Positions 37,499 to 47,539 of a stretch of DNA of 64,000 bases are shown here, one piece after another. Source of the stretch: Acinetobacter baumannii (GTDB lineage: Bacteria; Pseudomonadota; Gammaproteobacteria; Pseudomonadales; Moraxellaceae); contig NZ_JADVOP010000008.1 of assembly GCF_016508585.1 (NCBI RefSeq), positions 1 through 64,000 of the forward strand. Reading direction: 5' to 3'. The notes below the pieces were generated by a model. It made no database searches, was not told the DNA's origin, and saw nothing but the letters and a program-made list of their open reading frames with translations. The translations under genes and the position numbers were made by a program. Each line of letters starts with the position of its first letter. Position 1 is the stretch's first letter.

Positions 37499-37528
37499 TA
37501 AAAAAAAGAGCCCATATGAACTCTTTTT
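37499..37528 (-). terminator. Terminator downstream of rpe
   Basis: On the minus strand AAAAAGAG and CTCTTTTT pair around a ten-base loop, followed by a U run. It lies 145 bases after the rpe stop, so the DnaA-box-like array at 37588-37647 would be in the rpe 3' untranslated region. Confidence 0.65.
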
Positions 37529-37587
37529 AAACGATTCCAGATGAACAACTAAGCAATTGACAACAAACTGTTTAATCTATACCCAGC

Positions 37588-37647
37588 TTATCCATATGCT
37601 TATCAACATAGTTATCCATATAGTTAATCACAACTTTATCCACAGGG
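37588..37647 (+). repeat. 12-bp-phased array of DnaA-box-like sites
   Basis: Five 12-base units run head to tail: TTATCCATA at 37588, TTATCAACA at 37600, TTATCCATA at 37612, TTAATCACA at 37624 and a perfect DnaA box TTATCCACA at 37636. All have the same orientation. The spacing is exactly 12 bp throughout. This is a plausible DnaA-binding cluster (origin-like, titration or reactivation site), although no dnaA, dnaN or rpmH gene is near. Confidence 0.65.
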
Positions 37648-37673
37648 TGTCGTCAACTTTTGTAGCAAACTTT

Positions 37674-38360
37674 TTAAGCTGAGACCTGTCCGACTTTGGC
37701 TAGTTCAGTTCGCATTTCATTGATTACCGCTTGATAGTCCGGTTTTCCAAAAATCGCTGAACCTGCCACAAACATATCTGCACCAGCCTCCGCAATTTCA
37801 CGAATATTGGCAGGTCCAACACCACCGTCAATTTCTAGACGAATGTCACGACCTGAAGCATCAATAATTTTACGTGCCTCACGCAGTTTTTCTAAAGTCT
37901 TTGGAATAAATTTTTGACCACCAAAACCTGGGTTGACACTCATCAATAATACTTGATCCACTTTTTCCAATACATAATCCAGATAATGCAATGGTGTTGC
38001 AGGATTAAACACCAGACCTGCTTTTGCACCACCATCCTTAATCAGTTGTAATGAACGATCGATATGATGTGTTGCCTCAGGGTGGAAGGTAATAATATCC
38101 GCCCCTGCCTCAAGAAAGTCACCAATCATACGATCAACAGGAGAAACCATGAGATGCACGTCAATTGGTGCTTTGATGCCATATTTTTTTAATGCCTTAC
38201 ACACCCCAGCGCCAAAAGTTAAGTTCGGAACATAATGGTTATCCATCACATCAAAATGGACAACATCTGCGCCTGCAGTCAATACATTTTCAACTTCTTC
38301 ACCTAAACGGGCAAAATCAGCAGATAGAATTGAAGGAGCAATCAGAAATGGCTTGGACAT
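37674..38360 (-). CDS. rpe: Ribulose-phosphate 3-epimerase
   Basis: 228 residues, TIM barrel. [17 protein letters not shown] opens the protein; [18 protein letters not shown] supplies a metal-binding His and the catalytic Asp, IDVHLMV a second His, and [14 protein letters not shown] with EIDGGVGP the remaining ligands. It interconverts ribulose-5-phosphate and xylulose-5-phosphate in the pentose phosphate pathway. It stands alone with its own terminator. Confidence 0.95.
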   Translation of the reverse strand: MSKPFLIAPSILSADFARLGEEVENVLTAGADVVHFDVMDNHYVPNLTFGAGVCKALKKYGIKAPIDVHLMVSPVDRMIGDFLEAGADIITFHPEATHHIDRSLQLIKDGGAKAGLVFNPATPLHYLDYVLEKVDQVLLMSVNPGFGGQKFIPKTLEKLREARKIIDASGRDIRLEIDGGVGPANIREIAEAGADMFVAGSAIFGKPDYQAVINEMRTELAKVGQVSA

Positions 38361-38572
38361 GAAACAACCTGGCAGATATAAAAATTTTATCTATTATAAC
38401 AAACTAAACTTACAAAGTTGCTTTAAAAGTAGACAGCTTCAACCCAGTTCACTCTTTATAAAATAATTCCAATCAATACTATTGATGAATCCTTTACAAA
38501 TTTATTCCATCTAAAAATGATCTGCAAAATTACAATGCGTTCCTGATCGAGTTTTGCATACCCCGTAAAATG

Positions 38573-38594
38573 CAAGGGCTTTAAAAAGCCCTTG
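38573..38594 (-). terminator. Possible terminator after the M48 protease gene
   Basis: Ten-base arms CAAGGGCTTT and AAAGCCCTTG form a compact stem 30 bases after the gene's stop. On the minus strand it is followed by CATTTTAC, a weak U-tract, so the call is moderate. Confidence 0.45.
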
Positions 38595-38625
38595 ATCAAA
38601 TCAACAATTATCTAAAAATAAAAGA

Positions 38626-39759
38626 TCATTTTGACTGTTCATGTTTTACCTGCTGTTTTTTCTCAAAATCACGAACCATTTGAATACGTTCTTCAGTTGC
38701 AGGATGCGAAGACAAAGCATCCAGAATTGCTAAAGACTGATTTTTATCCGACTCTTTTTGAGATGAAGGCGAACTAGAAGATGCCTTTTTATCCGCATTT
38801 GCAGTTTGATTCGCATCGCCGGCTTTATCTGAATCTTCCGTTTCATCACTTAAACGTTGCAAGAAATTAGCAAAATGTGAGACTTCAATCCCCTTTCGAT
38901 CCATCAGTTCTAGAGCATACAGATCAGCTTCAGATTCAAACTTACGTGAATAGTTCGCACCAATCATTGCTGCAGGTAATGAGGTAAATAAATCTGAGCT
39001 ATCGCCCGTCATGGCAATATACAACACACTCAACCCCAAACTGGTTAAACCTTGTTGCAAGCTGTGACGCTGAATTAAATGACCTTGCTCGTGCGCCAAA
39101 ACCCCTAAAATTTCCTGATCGCTATGTGCCATTTCGATCAGTTCATCCGTGATAATGATGGTATTGTTTGGCAATGCCACTGCATTTGCCCCCAAACGCC
39201 CTCCTTCACGAAAAACCAATTTGGCAGGTTTACCTTCAGCTACAGTATTTAAATATTGCTTGGAAATTAAATCCCTCTGACCTTGAGCCAATTGACTGGG
39301 CGCTGTCCAATTATTTAAAACATAGGTTTCGGCTTCATCCCCTAATTTCTTCAAGCTATTTTCGGGCAATTGAAAAGCCACATAATGTGAAGCAGCGGGA
39401 ACCCCCCATTTGACTAAGGCAATCACAAAAGCAACCACAAAAATCACGCTAAAAATGATCAAGCTTGGTGAACGTTCTAATTTCCAGATTGAATGCTGAA
39501 CTTTTTTGGTTCCATAATTAAACCATTCAGGTAATGCACCACGAAACTCAATCCGTGCATCATCTTTCAACTCAATCACAGGATGTAATTGCCCAAGCGC
39601 ACCAATCAATGCCATATCTGTATATTGATAGCGACGATGTTGCTCTAGACGATCGCCATAGCGAATCAGAACTTCAGACTCAGATTGAGCTGAAATCTGT
39701 GCCGGGTGCGGTTTAGATACCACACCATCATAGAAAATAATATCTACTGGTTGTGACAT
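38626..39759 (-). CDS. M48-family membrane metalloprotease
   Basis: 377 residues. The N-terminal 95 residues form a cytosolic domain, then there is one transmembrane helix (about 99-121). The M48 zinc motif HEQGH is near residue 224 in VLAHEQGHLIQRHS, with the third ligand in ESEADLYALE. The C-terminus is a Ser/Asp/Lys-rich low-complexity region. BepA/LoiP-type relatives control outer-membrane protein quality, but this one has a different domain order. The gene follows the DUF898 gene after 20 bases and should be co-transcribed with it. Confidence 0.83.
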   Translation of the reverse strand: MSQPVDIIFYDGVVSKPHPAQISAQSESEVLIRYGDRLEQHRRYQYTDMALIGALGQLHPVIELKDDARIEFRGALPEWFNYGTKKVQHSIWKLERSPSLIIFSVIFVVAFVIALVKWGVPAASHYVAFQLPENSLKKLGDEAETYVLNNWTAPSQLAQGQRDLISKQYLNTVAEGKPAKLVFREGGRLGANAVALPNNTIIITDELIEMAHSDQEILGVLAHEQGHLIQRHSLQQGLTSLGLSVLYIAMTGDSSDLFTSLPAAMIGANYSRKFESEADLYALELMDRKGIEVSHFANFLQRLSDETEDSDKAGDANQTANADKKASSSSPSSQKESDKNQSLAILDALSSHPATEERIQMVRDFEKKQQVKHEQSK

Positions 39760-39779
39760 AGACTATTCAACTCATACCC

Positions 39780-40886
39780 TTATAAAGAAACATCAATGTC
39801 AAAAATATCACTGATTTCTTCTGCTAAAGCACTTTGTTCCTGCTGCGCCAGATTCATCATTTGATCTGGATCATCATGCAAAATTAAGCTCATCGACTCA
39901 ACCTGATATTTGTGAATACGAATTGCTGCCCAAGCTGACATTAAACCTATGCTTAAAATTTTAACGATCCAGTTTGAGGCAATAATCCATGCATAACGCC
40001 ATTGATTACACTCTGTTTTAAACTGGCTATTACCAACCGTTGTATTGTTCCATGTGGTAATAAAAAGACGTGCAGCGATTAATGGATAAATAAATAATCC
40101 AACCACTGCATACATGATAAATATCCCGGTCACAAAAAAGCTTGGCGAGAACCCGGCAACAGTACCAATGATGCCGAAATAAACCACTGAAAAGGCAATG
40201 ATCACACCAATCGACATAAAAATCGGCACATATACAGCTGCCATGTATGCAGACCAATCGGCATTTAATTTAAAGTTTAACTGCCCTGCATATAAATGAT
40301 TCAGATAATATTTTTTATATAGCCATATCGCTACAGGCGAAAAGATACCCAAGGTAAAAATATATACCAATATACTCAAGAAAAAGACTTTATAAGACTC
40401 TTTCGTGGTTCCTGCAAAATAGAATCGGCTGTTTCCAAATTTACTGTTTCGTGCAGTAAAACGCATCGTTGCACGAATCAACCACGGAACCGCTGCATAT
40501 AACACAACCAACCCAACCACAGTCGCAATCATTGAATACCGTGATGAAATGGAAAATGCGGCATAAATACCCAGTGCTATCAAACGCCCAATTAAAATTT
40601 TGGTTGGGATACCGGTAAAATCAAAACGGCGCTTAAAAAATTCCGTGTTCCCATAAAAATAACGTAAGCGACGGACCTTTGCCCAAGGTGCATACAAGCT
40701 TAAAGTCACAATGGTCAATAGGATATTGACAATCCAGATTCCAAAATACTCCATTGCATCACCATGAAACTTAAAGCGATGAACTTTAGGATATTGTAAA
40801 TCTGTAGATTGCGGAATACTCGGCGGTGTAATGTGCTGATCCACACTCAAATGATCAGGAAATGGGGGTGGAATTTGATCTTGCAT
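39780..40886 (-). CDS. YjgN-family (DUF898) membrane protein
   Basis: 368 residues from ATG 40886, which follows GAGA by about seven bases; the in-frame TTG at 40904 is less likely. A Pro-rich N-terminus precedes HRFKFHGDAMEYFGIWIVNILLTIVTLSLYAPWAKVRRLRYFYGNT, the family hallmark, and about six membrane helices in two repeated halves. The function is unknown. Pairing with an M48 protease is a recurrent arrangement, which suggests a joint envelope role. Confidence 0.85.
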   Translation of the reverse strand: MQDQIPPPFPDHLSVDQHITPPSIPQSTDLQYPKVHRFKFHGDAMEYFGIWIVNILLTIVTLSLYAPWAKVRRLRYFYGNTEFFKRRFDFTGIPTKILIGRLIALGIYAAFSISSRYSMIATVVGLVVLYAAVPWLIRATMRFTARNSKFGNSRFYFAGTTKESYKVFFLSILVYIFTLGIFSPVAIWLYKKYYLNHLYAGQLNFKLNADWSAYMAAVYVPIFMSIGVIIAFSVVYFGIIGTVAGFSPSFFVTGIFIMYAVVGLFIYPLIAARLFITTWNNTTVGNSQFKTECNQWRYAWIIASNWIVKILSIGLMSAWAAIRIHKYQVESMSLILHDDPDQMMNLAQQEQSALAEEISDIFDIDVSL

Positions 40887-41056
40887 ATTATTCTCTTTAT
40901 TCAAATTATGATGATGAACTCAAAGTTTTCATAATAAAAAATTTCAGTGTCAGTGTATATTTTTTCTAAACTGAAAGAAATAGAGTAAAAGCAAACAATA
41001 ATTTACTTTTACTCAGCATCAATTTGCTATTTTAATATTTTGGAATAAATCACATT

Positions 41057-41893
41057 CTACTTTTGCAATTGTAAAGCGTGGAACTGCAAATGATCATCCA
41101 TAAAACTTTGGATAAAATAATATCCATGATCATAGCCTTGGTGAAATCGGAGGCTGATTTTTTGCCCAACAGCATTACACGCCTGCTGGAATTTTTCGGG
41201 ATTCAATTGACTATAAAACTGGTCTTTTAAGCCTTGGTCGATCAAGACCTCATCAAAAAGTGCCCCCTTGCTAAGCAACAGTTGCGTTGCATCATGTTGC
41301 AGCCATACTGATGGGTTATCTCCTAAATAATGGGAAAAAGCTTTTTCTCCCCAAGGACATTCACTTGGTGCGCAAATTGGCGCAAAGGCAGACACAGATT
41401 TAAAATAATGTGGATATTTCCATGCCAATGTTAAGGCACCATGTCCCCCCATGCTGTGTCCAAAAATACCGATCGCATTTGATTGGATTGGGAATGTTTG
41501 AAGTGCCCAAGTATAAACTTCATCAACAATATAACTTTCCATTTGAAAATGTTCAGCCCACGGCGCCTGAGTTGCATTGATATAGAAGCCTGCACCCTGC
41601 CCCAAATCCCATGAATCGCCTTGAGCAACATTATCTCCCCGTGGTGAAGTATCTGGCGCAATCAATATTAAGCCAAGTTGTGACGCCAAGCGTTGGGCAT
41701 GTGCCTTAATAATGAATGTTTCCTCGGTACAGGTTAGGCCCGCCAAATAAAACAGTGCTGCACACTTTTGCCCTTTCAAAGCTTGAGGTGGCATATAGAC
41801 AGCAACTTTGCTTGTACTTTTTAAATAATTCGACTGAATCTGATAAATTCGTTGTTCACCATCAAAGCAAATCGTACTACTTAAAAGTTCCAT
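41057..41893 (-). CDS. fghA: S-formylglutathione hydrolase
   Basis: 278 residues, esterase D family alpha/beta-hydrolase. The nucleophile Ser is in GHSMGGHGALTLA near residue 148, the N-terminal FYLAGLTCTEETF holds the oxyanion region, and the His is in the C-terminal YDHGYYFIQSF. It completes glutathione-dependent formaldehyde detoxification by releasing formate. The dehydrogenase (frmA/adhC) is not in this window, so the two steps are encoded separately here. Confidence 0.9.
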   Translation of the reverse strand: MELLSSTICFDGEQRIYQIQSNYLKSTSKVAVYMPPQALKGQKCAALFYLAGLTCTEETFIIKAHAQRLASQLGLILIAPDTSPRGDNVAQGDSWDLGQGAGFYINATQAPWAEHFQMESYIVDEVYTWALQTFPIQSNAIGIFGHSMGGHGALTLAWKYPHYFKSVSAFAPICAPSECPWGEKAFSHYLGDNPSVWLQHDATQLLLSKGALFDEVLIDQGLKDQFYSQLNPEKFQQACNAVGQKISLRFHQGYDHGYYFIQSFMDDHLQFHALQLQK

Positions 41894-42113
41894 TGCCGTC
41901 TCTCCCCATATTTGGATTTATAAATTGTTTAAGGTTAACAGTCCGCCATCAACCTTATTGATATTGATGGCATCTGTATGATAATACCTTTATTTTTTCA
42001 TTGCCCTCTTAGAGGATATATCACAGAAAATGTCCTCAACAGAACATTGATGGAGAAAATACACTTTTCCTCCTCAATGAATCACCGACCTGATGTCTAA
42101 ATGACAGCAATCA

Positions 42114-43529
42114 TCAGGGCTTAGCTGGATCCAACTTTTCATTCTGACTTTGTGCGGAAGCAATCACACCTTGTTGTGGAAATAAATGCTGCTCCAATTG
42201 AGGCAACATCAATTCCATATTTTTTCCAATTACCCACTGGGGTTCAGATGGATCAAAGCCTTGTGCATTTTCCCATTTTGCAACAGTTTCGGATGCTTCT
42301 TTAAACGCAGCTTTTAATGAGCCTTGTTCACGCATTGCCTGATCAAAGAAGGCTCGACCGAAATAAGTATAATCCGCTTCATTTGAACAGCCAAATGAGG
42401 CACGATCAGCTGCAGAAGCAGTGATAATTAAAGTATCTGGTGATTGCAGTGCTGAAACAAAACTACCTGAATAGCAGGCTGATATAACAATCACTTTCCA
42501 ACGAATGCCCGATTTATCTAAACTTTCTCTCAGCCATTTTGGATCAACATCACTTAAATCAATCGGTTCATTTTCCAATTCAAAACGATTGGGTAAACCG
42601 TGTGATGTCATATACAGAAACAACACATCACTTTCTCGGTTCATTTTCTTAATGATACGGCGTAATGCGAGATCTATACTGGTTTTTGAAGCGATTGGGG
42701 TCTCGTTCATACTTGCAGGATTATTCACCAATTCAATAGAGCGCCCGAATGTCCCAAAACGTGTATCGAACTGTTCTTTGATTCGATCGATCTCAAATTT
42801 AAATACATCCTGATAACTTGCCCCTGCCACACCTAAAAAGTACCAGTGTGTTTTGGCAAACTCACCAAACTGAATCTGTTCCAATGCTTTATTGAGTAAA
42901 CGACTTTGGGCATAGAACGCATTTTCACTGATACTCGGTGGAACCTCTTCCACTTTCCAAATCGGCTGCTCTTTAATAGACACTTGCCAAGTAAACAGCG
43001 TCGCAACCGTAGCAAACATAATCAATGCTCGTTCCCACCACGGCCATTTTAACTCTCTCGAAAACACCCAGACGACTGCAAGACTCTGCCAAATAAATAA
43101 AGCAAAGAACAACAGCGGAATCACATCATAAGTAAAATATGGTAAGAGATCATGATTGCCCAGATACTGTAAAAGACACTGAAACAACATGATATGGGTA
43201 TCAAGCACCAACCATAGTAGTGCAGGCACTAACATTAAGCGTGGATTGTTGGTTCGTTGGGAGAGGAAAATCCCGACAATCAAAGCAATAAACGGCCATA
43301 AAGCATAACTGACTAAGCCTTGACGATTAAATACCCCACCATCACCTGCCACCAGCCAACTAAATAATGTATTGGCACAAGCCCCCAACAGCCCCCAAAA
43401 AATAAGCTGTAAAATCGACGGCCGAACGATTTGTAAAGATTTTCGCGAACCCAAAAATAACCAAATCCCTGCACGTTGGTTACTTTTCAAATCATGCCAA
43501 AAGTTAATTGAGGGTTTAAGGTCTATCAT
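42114..43529 (-). CDS. C13 (legumain-like) peptidase with membrane domain
   Basis: 471 residues. Residues 1-200 contain five or six hydrophobic helices and WLFLGSRKSL. The C-terminal part is a caspase-fold peptidase: FLYMTSHGLPN gives the catalytic His near residue 308, and VIVISACYSGSF the Cys near 351; ITASAADRASFG and DYTYFGRAFF are also C13 features. It is probably periplasm-facing. C13 enzymes usually cut after Asn or Asp, but bacterial substrates are unknown. No partner gene is adjacent. Confidence 0.85.
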   Translation of the reverse strand: MIDLKPSINFWHDLKSNQRAGIWLFLGSRKSLQIVRPSILQLIFWGLLGACANTLFSWLVAGDGGVFNRQGLVSYALWPFIALIVGIFLSQRTNNPRLMLVPALLWLVLDTHIMLFQCLLQYLGNHDLLPYFTYDVIPLLFFALFIWQSLAVVWVFSRELKWPWWERALIMFATVATLFTWQVSIKEQPIWKVEEVPPSISENAFYAQSRLLNKALEQIQFGEFAKTHWYFLGVAGASYQDVFKFEIDRIKEQFDTRFGTFGRSIELVNNPASMNETPIASKTSIDLALRRIIKKMNRESDVLFLYMTSHGLPNRFELENEPIDLSDVDPKWLRESLDKSGIRWKVIVISACYSGSFVSALQSPDTLIITASAADRASFGCSNEADYTYFGRAFFDQAMREQGSLKAAFKEASETVAKWENAQGFDPSEPQWVIGKNMELMLPQLEQHLFPQQGVIASAQSQNEKLDPAKP

Positions 43530-43650
43530 ATAGATTCTGTTAAGGCAGTCGCTTCAATCAGCCTATCTAGTTTAGGCTTGGCTAAAAAATTATCAATGTT
43601 TGATTTAACTATATATCAATAATTCGACTATTATTGAAACAGTTACCAAA

Positions 43651-44469
43651 CTACTCAATAAGATTGCTGTTAAAATAGGCATCAAATCGGCAGGCATCGC
43701 CTTGCCACTGATAATCGGTGGGTTGATCATTTAAAAATACAGCCAGTCGAGGACGTTTTACCACGACCCGTTTGGCAATATGTTGGGCTAAGACTAAAAG
43801 ATGATCTCCTAAATCCATCTCACCATCTTCAGGAAGGAGCATGTGTAATAACTGCATTTGCTTTTTGACTTGCGCTTGTTTTTTCACTGCCTGCTGATGT
43901 TGATCACGTTGTGGAAACATGGGATCTAAATAAACCACATCGACTACTTTTTTATCCTGAATCAACTGCTCTAAATAGACAGTGGAGTCTGAAAAAATTA
44001 AATCAATCCGAGCAACGACTTTTGCAAGAAAAGGATCATTTTCAGCTTGTGATTTTGCATCCTCAAGCAAAGTAAATAAAATGGGGTGTCGCTCCACCAA
44101 GCAGATATTGGCGCCAAGATATGCCATTAATAAGCTGTCATGCCCCAAACCGGCGGTAGCATCGACCAAGCTTGGTTTTTCTGAAAGATGGCAAGCACGA
44201 GCGATCATTTCTGATTTTAAACTGGCGCGTTTTAGACGTGGTATTTCAGCTTTCCAGTCAGGCTGCATTTTCATGCCATTGGCACATAGACTCAAACCTT
44301 GCTCATCTACACACAGTGCAAGCTCGGGGTTTAACCTTAAAAAGCGCGAATTGAGTTTTTCAATCACTTCTATGTTGACCACAACTCCACGTAAAGAAAG
44401 CACAGTTTGATAAGACTGTGCTTTCTCTAAAAAAGTGGATGTTGTGAATAAGCGAATCTCGCTTACCAT
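43651..44469 (-). CDS. rsmJ: 16S rRNA m2G1516 methyltransferase
   Basis: 272 residues. I chose ATG 44469 ([10 protein letters not shown]), preceded by GGTTGGA and overlapping the uppP stop by seven bases; 20 upstream codons are open but lie inside uppP. The SAM-binding motif [19 protein letters not shown] is near residue 110 and the substrate loop is [12 protein letters not shown]. RsmJ methylates G1516 in the 30S head. It is translationally coupled to uppP. Confidence 0.85.
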   Translation of the reverse strand: MVSEIRLFTTSTFLEKAQSYQTVLSLRGVVVNIEVIEKLNSRFLRLNPELALCVDEQGLSLCANGMKMQPDWKAEIPRLKRASLKSEMIARACHLSEKPSLVDATAGLGHDSLLMAYLGANICLVERHPILFTLLEDAKSQAENDPFLAKVVARIDLIFSDSTVYLEQLIQDKKVVDVVYLDPMFPQRDQHQQAVKKQAQVKKQMQLLHMLLPEDGEMDLGDHLLVLAQHIAKRVVVKRPRLAVFLNDQPTDYQWQGDACRFDAYFNSNLIE

Positions 44470-45287
44470 AATTTCCAACCTGTTAAAGCAAATAATAAAA
44501 TGACTAAACCGGATGCAATACGATACCAAGCAAAGACCATAAAATCACGTTTGGAAACATAAGCCACCAGAACACGAATCAGAATTAATGCAGAAACAAA
44601 AGAAACAATCAAACCTACAAAAAATACCGTCCAATCCTGGGTAGTTTCATAGATATGATAGTTTTTAAAAAGATCCAATAACCCTGCACCCACAATAACA
44701 GGAATACCTAAAAAGAAAGAAAACTCAGTTGCCGCCTTACGTGATACCCCAAGCATCATCCCCCCAATAATCGTCGCGCCTGAGCGTGAAGTACCGGGAA
44801 TAAGTGCTAAGACTTGAATCAAACCAATATAAATCGCTTCTTTGATCGAGATATTGTCTACTTCAACCGCATTGACTTTAGGTGGATTTTTCTCAACCCA
44901 CCAAATAATTAAACCACCAACAATTAAGCCAATCGCTACGGAAATATCATTAAACAAAAGTTCTTTTACGAGATCGCCACAAGTCAAACCAACAATCATG
45001 ATTGGAATAGAAGCAGCAATAATGCTCACCCCAAGATGTCGACCTTTAGGTTCACCCGAGAACAGACCAATAGCAGCTCCCCAAAGTTTGCCCCAATATT
45101 CATAAATAACGGCTGCGATCGCCCCCATTTGAATCGCAACAACAAATAAGTCGCTCTTCTCTTTGGTCCAGAAATTCATTAATTCAGATGCAAGAATTAA
45201 ATGACCTGTACTTGAAATAGGTAAGAATTCGGTAATACCTTCAACGATACCCATAATGGCTGCTTTGAGTAGCAGTAAAAGATCCAT
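44463..45287 (-). CDS. uppP: Undecaprenyl-diphosphatase
   Basis: 274 residues, about eight membrane helices. Both UppP signatures are present: [23 protein letters not shown] near the N-terminus and [28 protein letters not shown] near residue 160, which together supply the catalytic Glu, Ser and Arg. It recycles the lipid carrier for peptidoglycan synthesis; overexpression gives bacitracin resistance. It overlaps rsmJ at its 3' end. Confidence 0.95.
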   Translation of the reverse strand: MDLLLLLKAAIMGIVEGITEFLPISSTGHLILASELMNFWTKEKSDLFVVAIQMGAIAAVIYEYWGKLWGAAIGLFSGEPKGRHLGVSIIAASIPIMIVGLTCGDLVKELLFNDISVAIGLIVGGLIIWWVEKNPPKVNAVEVDNISIKEAIYIGLIQVLALIPGTSRSGATIIGGMMLGVSRKAATEFSFFLGIPVIVGAGLLDLFKNYHIYETTQDWTVFFVGLIVSFVSALILIRVLVAYVSKRDFMVFAWYRIASGLVILLFALTGWKLW

Positions 45288-45333
45288 GTTAAATCCTAAA
45301 AAATTAAATCCTAAAAATTAAAGCGAAAAACGA

Positions 45334-45999
45334 TTATGACTTGCCTTGTTCTGGAATTTTTTTCCATGCGTTATCACGTAAATATACCGGTAATGCCTGC
45401 TCAGCACTGAGCCATTGCTGTTTCAATGCATGTTGTCTTGCAATTGTCGCAATATCGTTGGCATTTGCAGTAAGCTGCTGAAATTCAGTCGCCTCACCGT
45501 CAACCAGTGTTGCCCCAGAACCAATCAAAGTATATTTTCGATATGCTGCAGCCTGTTGATAGTCTAATAATTGTTCTTCATCTACAAGTTGCATAATGTT
45601 ATTTTGGTCAAGCTTGAAACTCGCCATATAAACTTCATTCATACGTGCATCTAAAACAGCTGTCACTTCTGTCAATTGAGCATGTTGGTATGCTGACTGG
45701 GCCAAAGCTTGCAATGTTGACACAGGAATAACCGGAATATCATGCGCCCATGCTAATGCTTGGGTCACTGCCGCATTGATCCGTACACCACTGAATGAAC
45801 CAGGTCCACGGCTAAACGCGATTGCAGTCAACTCTTGATTGCTGATTTGATTTTGCTGAAAGCCTTGCTCAATCATTGGCAGAATAGTTTGAGTCTGTGC
45901 CTTTGCTCGCGTATCAAGTTGAAAATAGAGTGTTTGAGTTTCATCAACAATCGAAACGGAACACTGCTCATTGGCAGTTTCCAATGCCAGCAATTTCAT
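45334..45999 (-). CDS. tsaB: tRNA N6-threonylcarbamoyladenosine synthesis protein TsaB
   Basis: 221 residues from ATG 45999, six bases after AAGG. The ASKHA-fold start MKLLALETANEQCSVSI and the AFSRGPGSFSGVRI motif identify TsaB, which pairs with TsaD and TsaE to make t6A37 on tRNAs reading ANN codons. It lies upstream of uppP with a 46-base gap. Confidence 0.92.
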   Translation of the reverse strand: MKLLALETANEQCSVSIVDETQTLYFQLDTRAKAQTQTILPMIEQGFQQNQISNQELTAIAFSRGPGSFSGVRINAAVTQALAWAHDIPVIPVSTLQALAQSAYQHAQLTEVTAVLDARMNEVYMASFKLDQNNIMQLVDEEQLLDYQQAAAYRKYTLIGSGATLVDGEATEFQQLTANANDIATIARQHALKQQWLSAEQALPVYLRDNAWKKIPEQGKS

Positions 46000-46141
46000 G
46001 CACAACCTTACTGTATTAAAAATGCTGACTATGATACTCCACTCATTTCATTAGCGCGAGGACTAAGCGCTAAAGCCGGTCAGATAAAATTGAATGCTCT
46101 AAGTCATCTATAAAAATATCAAGAGAATGAATTTCTTTCCT

Positions 46142-46170
46142 AAAAAAACAAAGCCCTCATTTCAAAGGGC
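46142..46170 (-). terminator. Terminator after the gamma-carbonic-anhydrase gene
   Basis: On the minus strand GCCCTTTGAAATGAGGGC forms a stem-loop followed by TTTGTTTTTTT. It separates this gene from tsaB. Confidence 0.65.
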
Positions 46171-46214
46171 GGTATTCATTTTTAAATCATGTGCTTCACT
46201 TTGAAACAACTGTG

Positions 46215-46748
46215 CTAATCAAACTTGAATTCTTCTAAATCGATAAAATCTTTGTAGTGTGAAGCATAATGCAATGCACTCATTTTTAATAAGTTGGCTG
46301 CATTTTCATCTAAAGTTCGGACTACTTTTCCTGGAGAACCCACCACCAAGGAATTATCGGGAATCACTTTACCTTCAGGAATCAAGCTATTGGCCCCAAT
46401 AATACAGTTTTTACCGATGACAGCATGATTTAAAACCACTGCATTGATACCAATTAAACTATTCTCACCGATGGTACAACCATGCAGCATTGCTTGATGT
46501 CCAATGGTCACATAATCACCAATATTTAGTTCAATACCGGCATCGGTGTGTAACACCGCATTCTCTTGAACATTGCTAAAATTCCCCACATGAATCTTCG
46601 CATTATCCGCACGAATAACAGCCCCAAACCAAACGCTGACTTGTTGTCCCAATTCAACTTGACCTATTAGCGTCGCATTATCAGCGACCCACCCATCAAA
46701 AGGTTCATGTAATGCTTTGGGTGCTTGTCCTTTAAATTTATACATCAT
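46215..46748 (-). CDS. Gamma-carbonic-anhydrase-like hexapeptide-repeat protein
   Basis: 177 residues folding as a left-handed beta-helix: hexapeptide repeats run from DNATLIGQVELG to about residue 150. The three metal-binding His are in AVLHTD and IGHQAMLHG. Relatives include YrdA and PaaY; some have carbonic anhydrase activity and some hydrolyse CoA thioesters. The catalytic Glu of the archaeal Cam enzyme is in a loop I cannot place here, so activity is uncertain. Confidence 0.85.
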   Translation of the reverse strand: MMYKFKGQAPKALHEPFDGWVADNATLIGQVELGQQVSVWFGAVIRADNAKIHVGNFSNVQENAVLHTDAGIELNIGDYVTIGHQAMLHGCTIGENSLIGINAVVLNHAVIGKNCIIGANSLIPEGKVIPDNSLVVGSPGKVVRTLDENAANLLKMSALHYASHYKDFIDLEEFKFD

Positions 46749-46800
46749 GGTGCGATATTCCTTTCAATTTTTCCCTGTAAGCATACTTTCAAATATAAAA

Positions 46801-47415
46801 TTATTTTCGATTCAGGATTTGAGATTTAAATGATGGAGAATTCAATAAAAATGGCCAGTTTTTCTGATAGTCCAATCCATATTTAAATAATGAGATTAAA
46901 ATTCTGGCTGTTAAACCCCAAATAATTTCATTTTCAATTCGTAGACTTGGAAAATAAACTGACTGATGCGCCAAACGCACTTCGTAAGGAATGGGCTGTG
47001 ATTCCATCATTTTTTTAATGGGTGCATAAAAGATACGATCAATTTCAGTAGGCTGTGGAATCAATTGAATATCAGGCGGAATCAAACCCACCACGGGTTT
47101 TACTGTAATTCCACTTTTTGCCCGCTCCATCGGCAAATCACCAATCAGCTTAACATCAAAAGGATTTAATGCTGTTTCTTCCCAAGCTTCACGCAGCGCC
47201 ACAACAATATTGCTGGTGTCATTTGGGTCGCGTTTCCCCCCGGGAAACGAAACCTCACCGGCATGATTTGATAGATATGCAGAACGTCGGGTCAATAAAA
47301 TTTTAGGATCGGCTTCCTGAGTAATTGCAATCAGAACCGCAGCATTGGCAGGAAATATTCTTCTGCCAAAACGTAATCTGTTTTGCAATATTTGTGTTAA
47401 CTCATGATCCTGCAT
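46801..47415 (-). CDS. Nudix hydrolase, CoA pyrophosphatase-like
   Basis: 204 residues. The Nudix box is GGKRDPNDTSNIVVALREAWEET, with the REAxEE core near residues 94-99. The preceding AVLIAITQEADPKILLTRRSAYLSNHAGEVSFPGG matches the NudL/YeaB-type family that hydrolyses CoA and related nucleotides. It is divergent from a second Nudix gene with about 120 bases between them. Confidence 0.83.
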   Translation of the reverse strand: MQDHELTQILQNRLRFGRRIFPANAAVLIAITQEADPKILLTRRSAYLSNHAGEVSFPGGKRDPNDTSNIVVALREAWEETALNPFDVKLIGDLPMERAKSGITVKPVVGLIPPDIQLIPQPTEIDRIFYAPIKKMMESQPIPYEVRLAHQSVYFPSLRIENEIIWGLTARILISLFKYGLDYQKNWPFLLNSPSFKSQILNRK

Positions 47416-47539
47416 TTATCTCACTCAATATTTTTGTTCTGTTTCTATCATATATGAAATTTTATGGATAAGGCTATAAATGATGCGAAAGTAGAATTTT
47501 TCAGTTATGCTGAGTTATCTCACATTTTCAATGAAGCTT

